NCBI GenBank assembly: GCA_910573755.1
Contig: CAJTBO010000013.1
Coordinates: 48,550-112,549 of the forward strand
Direction of reading: 5' to 3'
From: Lachnospiraceae bacterium
GTDB taxonomy: Bacteria > Bacillota > Clostridia > Lachnospirales > Lachnospiraceae
Length of the DNA stretch: 64,000 nucleotides
In this document: piece by piece, positions 59,218 through 64,000 of the stretch
How the letters are laid out: each line of letters starts with the position of its first letter
Numbering within the stretch: position 1 is the first letter of the stretch
Position numbers and translations under genes: made by a program
Notes under the pieces: model-generated
The model's database searches: none
The model's input: only the letters and a program-made list of their open reading frames with translations
What the model was told of the DNA's origin: nothing

Positions 59218-60603
59218 ATGGACGTATTAAAAAAGGTGCCTGTCAGAGAACAGGATGCAAAAGAGAGAGCAACAAACTTTAAGGAAGTATGTCTGGGCTA
59301 TAATATGGAAGAGGCAATGGAAGAGGCTTCCAGATGCATTAACTGTAAAAATGCCCAGTGTATTAAAGGGTGCCCGGTGGCGATCGATATTCCGGGCTTT
59401 ATCGAGAAGGTGAAGAGCGGCGATATGGAAGAGGCATATCAGGTGATCAGCCGTTCTTCCGCCCTGCCGGCAGTCTGCGGACGTGTCTGCCCTCAGGAGA
59501 GCCAGTGCGAGGGCAAATGTATCAGGGGCATTAAGGGCGAACCGGTTTCCATTGGCAAGTTGGAGCGTTTTACTGCGGACTGGGCAAGGGAGAACGGAAT
59601 TTCCCCCAAAGGAGCAGAGGAAAAGCTGGGCAAAAAGGTAGCCGTGATCGGCTCCGGCCCCGCGGGACTGACCTGTGCGGGCGACCTTGCCAGAATGGGA
59701 TACGACGTGACGATCTTCGAGGCGCTCCATGAGGCGGGCGGCGTGCTTGTTTACGGTATTCCGGAATTCAGGCTGCCCAAAGAAGCCGTGGTACAGAAGG
59801 AAATTGAAAATGTAAAGGCTCTGGGCGTAAAGATCGAGACGGATGTGGTGATCGGCAAGGCGGTGACGATCGATGAACTGATGAAGGAAGAGGGGTTTGA
59901 TGCCGTATTTATCGGTTCCGGCGCAGGACTTCCGAAGTTTATGGGCATTCCCGGGGAAAATGCCAACGGCGTATTCTCCGCCAATGAGTACCTGACCAGA
60001 AGCAATCTGATGAAGGCCTTTCAGGAGGATTCCGCCACACCCATCATGAAAGGGAAAAAAGTGGCGGTCGTGGGCGGCGGCAATGTGGCGATGGATGCGG
60101 CGAGAACGGCGCTGCGGCTCGGTTCTGAAGTATATATTGTATATAGAAGGTCTGAGGAGGAATTGCCCGCCAGAGTGGAAGAAGTGCATCATGCAAAGGA
60201 AGAAGGCATTATTTTCCATCTGCTGACCAATCCGGTGGAGATTCTGACGGATGACAACGGCTGGGTAAACGGTATCAGGTGCGTGCGTATGGAACTCGGC
60301 GAACCTGATGAGTCCGGCAGAAGAAGGCCTGTTGTGATCCCTGATTCCGAATATGTAATCGATGTGGATACCGTGATCATGGCGCTCGGGACATCTCCGA
60401 ATCCGCTGATCTCTTCCACAACGGAGAGGCTTGATACAAACCGCTGGAAATGTATTGTGGCAGACGAGAATAACGGCGCAACGTCCAAAGAGGGCGTATA
60501 TGCCGGCGGCGACGCCGTAACCGGCGCAGCAACGGTGATTCTGGCAATGGGCGCAGGAAAAAATGCGGCCCGGGGGATTCATGAGTATCTGTCAAAGAAG
60601 TAA
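59218..60603 (+). CDS. nfnB: NADPH-dependent glutamate synthase-like subunit (NfnB type)
   Basis: 461 residues. N-terminal cysteine sets CINCKNAQCIKGCPV and CGRVCPQESQCEGKC bind two [4Fe-4S] clusters. The FAD fold is VAVIGSGPAGLTCAGDLARM and the NADP fold VAVVGGGNVAMDAARTALRL. The GltA/GltD-like large subunit pairs with NfnA to couple NADH, NADPH and reduced ferredoxin in anaerobes. The short interval and shared strand indicate an operon. Confidence 0.92.
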   Translation: MDVLKKVPVREQDAKERATNFKEVCLGYNMEEAMEEASRCINCKNAQCIKGCPVAIDIPGFIEKVKSGDMEEAYQVISRSSALPAVCGRVCPQESQCEGKCIRGIKGEPVSIGKLERFTADWARENGISPKGAEEKLGKKVAVIGSGPAGLTCAGDLARMGYDVTIFEALHEAGGVLVYGIPEFRLPKEAVVQKEIENVKALGVKIETDVVIGKAVTIDELMKEEGFDAVFIGSGAGLPKFMGIPGENANGVFSANEYLTRSNLMKAFQEDSATPIMKGKKVAVVGGGNVAMDAARTALRLGSEVYIVYRRSEEELPARVEEVHHAKEEGIIFHLLTNPVEILTDDNGWVNGIRCVRMELGEPDESGRRRPVVIPDSEYVIDVDTVIMALGTSPNPLISSTTERLDTNRWKCIVADENNGATSKEGVYAGGDAVTGAATVILAMGAGKNAARGIHEYLSKK

Positions 60604-60725
60604 GAGTAGAACCGGAAGGAGGACGGCAGGATTTACGGAAGCGCATTAATCGATTTTCGGATGCGAAAACAGATGAAAATGGATCTGCCTGAGAATGTGC
60701 TGTAAGAAATTTTGCTCAATTAATT

Positions 60726-61478
60726 ATGAAAGAATATAAATCAGTAATAGTTGCCCTTATAGCGGGCATCTGTGCAATTATATGCGTGGCAATAGGCACA
60801 GACGGTCTGAAGGAGGCAAAACTCGGGAAAACCGGCGAAGGACTTTCAGCCACCGGTTCAGCCAGTGTGGACTTTGAATCGGATCTTGCGGTATGGCGCG
60901 GAGAGTTTTCGGTACATGGAGAAACATCTAAGCAGGCTTACCGGGAAATCCAGAAAAATGCGGATATCGTGAAAAAGTATTTTGAGGAAAACGGGATATC
61001 GTCGGAAGAAGTGACTTTTTACTCCGTAAGCATCAGAGAGATGGTAAGGGATATCTACAATGAAGAGGGCGAGTATATCGGTTATGAGGACGACGGGTAC
61101 GAACTGACACAGTCGTTTGCGGTAAATTCTGGTGATGTGGAAAAGGTGACCAATATTGCCAATGAATGTACGGAACTGATCGATTCGGGGGTAGAGATCA
61201 TTTCTGATTCACCGGAATATTATTATACGAAACTGGATGAATTAAAACTGCAGCTTATCGAGGAAGCGACGCAGAACGCAAAGGAAAGGATCGATATTAT
61301 GGCACAGAACGCAGGATGCCAGACGGGGGAACTGCTCACTGCGAATCTGGGTGTATTTCAGATTACCGGCGCTTATTCCAGCACTGAGGATTACAGTTAT
61401 GGGGGTACTTTTAATACCAGTGCGAAGGATAAGACTGCGTCTATCACGGTGCGGCTGAATTATACGGTAAAAATGTAG
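60726..61478 (+). CDS. SIMPL-domain (DUF541) envelope protein
   Basis: 250 residues. One N-terminal membrane helix or uncleaved signal (VIVALIAGICAIICVAIGTD) is followed by the SIMPL fold (GLSATGSASVDFESDLAVWR, then EEATQNAKERIDIMAQNAGC and TASITVRLNYTVKM at the end). The family is often secreted or membrane-bound with loosely defined roles in envelope stress. No operon partner is obvious. Confidence 0.9.
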   Translation: MKEYKSVIVALIAGICAIICVAIGTDGLKEAKLGKTGEGLSATGSASVDFESDLAVWRGEFSVHGETSKQAYREIQKNADIVKKYFEENGISSEEVTFYSVSIREMVRDIYNEEGEYIGYEDDGYELTQSFAVNSGDVEKVTNIANECTELIDSGVEIISDSPEYYYTKLDELKLQLIEEATQNAKERIDIMAQNAGCQTGELLTANLGVFQITGAYSSTEDYSYGGTFNTSAKDKTASITVRLNYTVKM

Positions 61479-61596
61479 GAATGTATTGCAAGGAACTGAA
61501 AATATCTGAGAGCCGGCATTTTGTACAGATAAAGGCGCGAAGATATTTTCAGCTGAAATACAAAAAGAGAAGGTCCTGAAAAGGGGGTGGAAAGGG

Positions 61597-62406
61597 ATGC
61601 CTTGGTGTCCGAAATGCAAAAACGAGTATTATGAGGGAATCACGGTCTGTGCCGATTGCGGCAGTGAACTGGTGGACTCGCTGGAAGAATGGGAGAAGGC
61701 GAGGCAGAAGGAACAGGAAGCGGCGATGAAAGAGCAGATGGATGCGCTCAGAGAGATGCTGCCGGATGAGGATGATGGCGGAAACGCTGCGGAGGATTCC
61801 GGTGAAGACGGGGAGCCGCTTTCAGAGGAAGAAGAAGAAAATGCTGCCGGTGAAGAAGATGGGACGGATGAAAGATCCGGAAGAAAAAGCACCAAAGCGG
61901 CGGATGATGCTTCACGCGGTGTCTATCGGAACTATGAAGAGAAAGCGGCGGATAATAAATCCTCTGCCTATACGCTTCTGGTCGTGGGGATCATCGGTAT
62001 CATCGTGATCATTCTCTGTTTTTGCGATGTGATAAAGCTGCCTTTGAGTGAATCTTCCAGATTTATGATTCTGGGCGTTATGGGCGCCATGTTCCTGTTT
62101 TTTATTGTTATGGGCGTGGTTTCGATGAAAAATGCCGGAAAATACGCAAAGAAAGCAGAGTCCGAGAAAGAACTGACAAAAGAACTGGAAAAGTGGTTTG
62201 TGGAATGTGTGACTGCAGATAAGATAGACGAGGGGCTTTTTACGGAAGACGAGGCGGATTTCAGTGAAGAGCAGAAATACTTTAAACGGTTTGACAGAAT
62301 GAAGGAACTGCTCTCGGAACGTTTCCTGAATCTGAATGAAGGCTATATGGACAGATTTCTGGATAAACATTATCAGGATATTTTCGGGGATAAAGAAGAC
62401 AATTAA
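61597..62406 (+). CDS. Zinc-ribbon membrane protein with acidic linker
   Basis: 269 residues. N-terminal zinc ribbon CPKCKNEYYEGITVCADCGS, a very acidic linker (residues ~55-105, Glu/Asp runs), two membrane helices (about 127-147 and 158-178), and a helical cytosolic tail (LTKELEKWFVECVTADKIDE, FLDKHYQDIFGDKEDN). Ribosome site AAAGGGGGTGG. Its end is 11 bp before rlmH, so the two may be co-transcribed. Function unknown. Confidence 0.8.
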   Translation: MPWCPKCKNEYYEGITVCADCGSELVDSLEEWEKARQKEQEAAMKEQMDALREMLPDEDDGGNAAEDSGEDGEPLSEEEEENAAGEEDGTDERSGRKSTKAADDASRGVYRNYEEKAADNKSSAYTLLVVGIIGIIVIILCFCDVIKLPLSESSRFMILGVMGAMFLFFIVMGVVSMKNAGKYAKKAESEKELTKELEKWFVECVTADKIDEGLFTEDEADFSEEQKYFKRFDRMKELLSERFLNLNEGYMDRFLDKHYQDIFGDKEDN

Positions 62407-62417
62407 AAAGGCATAGT

Positions 62418-62897
62418 ATGAATATTACAATACTGGCAGTGGGAAAAATCAAAGAATCTTTTTATCGGGAGGCGCTTGCTGAATATCAGAAGCGCCTTAG
62501 CCGTTATTGTCGTTTGGAAATCGTTGAAGTGGCGGATGAACCTGCGCCGGAGAAAGCTTCCCCGGCACAGGAGGACGCTATCCGGGAAAAAGAAGCACAG
62601 CGCATTTTAAAACGGCTGCGTGATAACAGCTTTGTGATCACGCTGGAAATCGCAGGAAAAAAATATGACTCGGAGAAGTTTGCAAAAAAGCTGGAGAATC
62701 TTGCCCTTTCGGGAAAGAGCCAGCTTGTTTTTATTATCGGAGGCTCGCTGGGTCTGCATTCTTCCGTATCGGCCCGGGCGGATTTGAGCTTAAGTTTTTC
62801 AGATATGACGTTTCCGCATCAGCTGATGCGGGTGATACTGACGGAACAGATTTATCGGGCGTTTCGGATTATCAGTGGGGAACCATATCATAAGTAA
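62418..62897 (+). CDS. rlmH: 23S rRNA pseudouridine-1915 N3-methyltransferase
   Basis: 159 residues, the normal length. The SPOUT fold is seen in MNITILAVGKIKESFYREAL, FIIGGSLGLHSSV (SAM-binding knot) and MTFPHQLMRVILTEQIYRAF, ending RIISGEPYHK. It methylates the ribosome decoding-neighbour helix 69. The last codons (GAACCATATCATAAGTAA) are the same position and nearly the same bases as the SCC cassette attachment site in staphylococcal rlmH. Here a recombinase fragment begins right after. Confidence 0.97.
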   Translation: MNITILAVGKIKESFYREALAEYQKRLSRYCRLEIVEVADEPAPEKASPAQEDAIREKEAQRILKRLRDNSFVITLEIAGKKYDSEKFAKKLENLALSGKSQLVFIIGGSLGLHSSVSARADLSLSFSDMTFPHQLMRVILTEQIYRAFRIISGEPYHK

Positions 62898-63930
62898 GGG
62901 CGAAAGGGAACGGATGTTCCTGAAGAAATCAAGATTGAAAGTAGTTGATATAGAGGCAGAGACGATAAGACTTATTTTTGAAATGTATGCCTCTGGCAAA
63001 GGTTATAAGGCAATCTTAGGGTATTTGAATAAGGCAGGGCGAAAAACTAAATGGGGGAACCAGTTTTCCGTAGCGCAGATAAAACCGATATTAACCAACC
63101 CGGTATATATCGGAAAGGTGCGTTATGATGTAAGAAGGAACTGGAATGAGAAACGGAGAAATAACATCAATCCAAATCCCATTATTGCGGCCGGAAAACA
63201 TGACGCGATTATTTCTGATGAATTATGGGAACAGGTTCAGTTCATGCTTTCCCAGAAACAGGGAAAGCCTTCAAGAATCTATGACGGCGAATATCCACTT
63301 ACAGGAATTTTAAGATGTCCGGAATGCGGTGCGGGCATGGTGATTTCCAGATGCGTTAGGATGAATAAAGACGGTTCTAAAAATAAGATTACATACTATG
63401 CGTGTGGTAACTGGAAAAATAAAGGGACGGCAGCCTGTCACAGCAATATGGTGCGTGTGGAGAAAGCCAATGACTTTGTATATCATCAGTTGGAGCGGTT
63501 ATTGAGTGACGATAAATTTTTCCGTGAAGTAGTTGGGAGAGTCAACCGGGAACACCGGATATTAAAGGAAAATGCTGTAAAGGAGAAGGAGTCCCAGAGT
63601 AAAGAAATGGAAAAAATCAACAACCGTCAGCAGAGAAATCATGAATTATACGAAGACAGGGAGATTACAAGAGACGAATTTTTAAAGAGAAGGGAGGAAC
63701 TGAACCAACAGTTATCGGCTCTCTGGCAAAGCCAGTCGGAAACTTCGCTTATTATTATGGAAGAGGAGAAAAAAGAGATTCCGAAAGAGGCCATCCGTAA
63801 TATTTTACAGAATTTCAGTAAGGTCTTATCCAGTAACATAGACCGGACAATTCGGAAGAGACTGTTACACCTGTTGATTTCAGAAATAACTGAACGTCCA
63901 TTAAGCCCCCAGCAGAGCTGGGGAGAATAG
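62875..63930 (+). pseudogene. Large serine recombinase lacking its catalytic domain
   Basis: 351 codons at most. The recombinase domain (VVDIEAETIRLIFEMYASGK, GYKAILGYLNKAG, LTNPVYIGKVRYDVRRNWNE), zinc ribbon (ILRCPECGAGMVISRC, then YACGNWKNKGTAACHSN) and a coiled-coil tail are intact, but the ~170-residue resolvase domain with its active-site serine is absent. The ORF opens inside the last codons of rlmH. It appears to be what remains of an integration or deletion event at the rlmH attachment site. It is AT-richer than rlmH. The DNA beyond 63930 shows no further gene in the window. Confidence 0.85.
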
Positions 63931-64000
63931 AGTGAGCAGTAGCGATCCCTAAAGTACCAAAAATAAAACCTCCATGTTATCATAGATTTGGGTCTAGGCA

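Noticed and set aside
59227..60582. Long minus-strand open frame (451 codons) opposite nfnB
   Set aside because: Shadow of a clearly coding plus-strand gene. Composition is His/Arg/Phe-rich with no ribosome site or recognisable domain.

Overview
The window reads as chromosome of a spore-forming, anaerobic gut-type Firmicute, most likely a Lachnospiraceae (Clostridium cluster XIVa) species. The basis is the spore-coat operon cotJABC, the Fhs-FolD one-carbon pair, an NfnAB-type transhydrogenase, strong AGGAGG ribosome sites, and many OmpR/LytTR two-component plus ABC modules. No rRNA, tRNA or CRISPR array was seen.

Layout. (1) 1 to about 33.2 kb is an accessory region of lower GC made of regulator-plus-transporter cassettes. 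In order these are: a two-component system with a FtsX-type ABC exporter; HxlR with two radical-SAM paralogues; a holin-like mini-toxin; a geranylgeranyl-reductase-like flavoprotein; MerR-ABC-GntR; a flavodoxin-like reductase with AraC and cupin genes; an AgrC/LytTR pair; a two-component system with a frameshifted lipoprotein; a VanRS-like system with a MacAB-like exporter; and an ABC-2 exporter with a divergent HTH regulator. It is dotted with gene remnants, a 131-bp promoter-bearing repeat present twice (plus a decayed third copy), and an iteron-like repeat family. (2) 33.28-44.35 kb is the cotJABC operon (minus strand). cotJC, a Mn-catalase-family coat gene, is split by a 10,000-bp element carrying its own large serine recombinase. 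(3) 44.7-62.9 kb is higher-GC core-like chromosome: Gld-type ABC exporter, MATE pump, FtsK/SpoIIIE, fhs, folD, NfnAB, several zinc-ribbon or envelope proteins, and rlmH. (4) 62.9-63.9 kb is a serine recombinase lacking its catalytic domain, abutting the 3' end of rlmH.

The main discovery candidate is the cotJC-interrupting element (33,716-43,719). Both junctions share a TACC core. Precise recombination would restore a 205-codon in-frame cotJC reading LTDIG|TEELAHLEM and release a circle whose junction has 20-nt imperfect inverted arms around the core. The recombinase stop codon lies inside one arm. The cotJ operon has an excellent sigma-E promoter, so this looks like a skin/sigK-type arrangement: a sporulation gene held disrupted in vegetative cells and possibly rebuilt in the mother cell. 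The cargo is an AbiE toxin-antitoxin pair, two MATE pumps with PadR and AraC-GNAT regulators, and a decayed ABC-F gene that keeps its promoter, leader ORFs and terminators.

Sequence was read by eye. Family names come from motifs and remembered family knowledge, not from searches.
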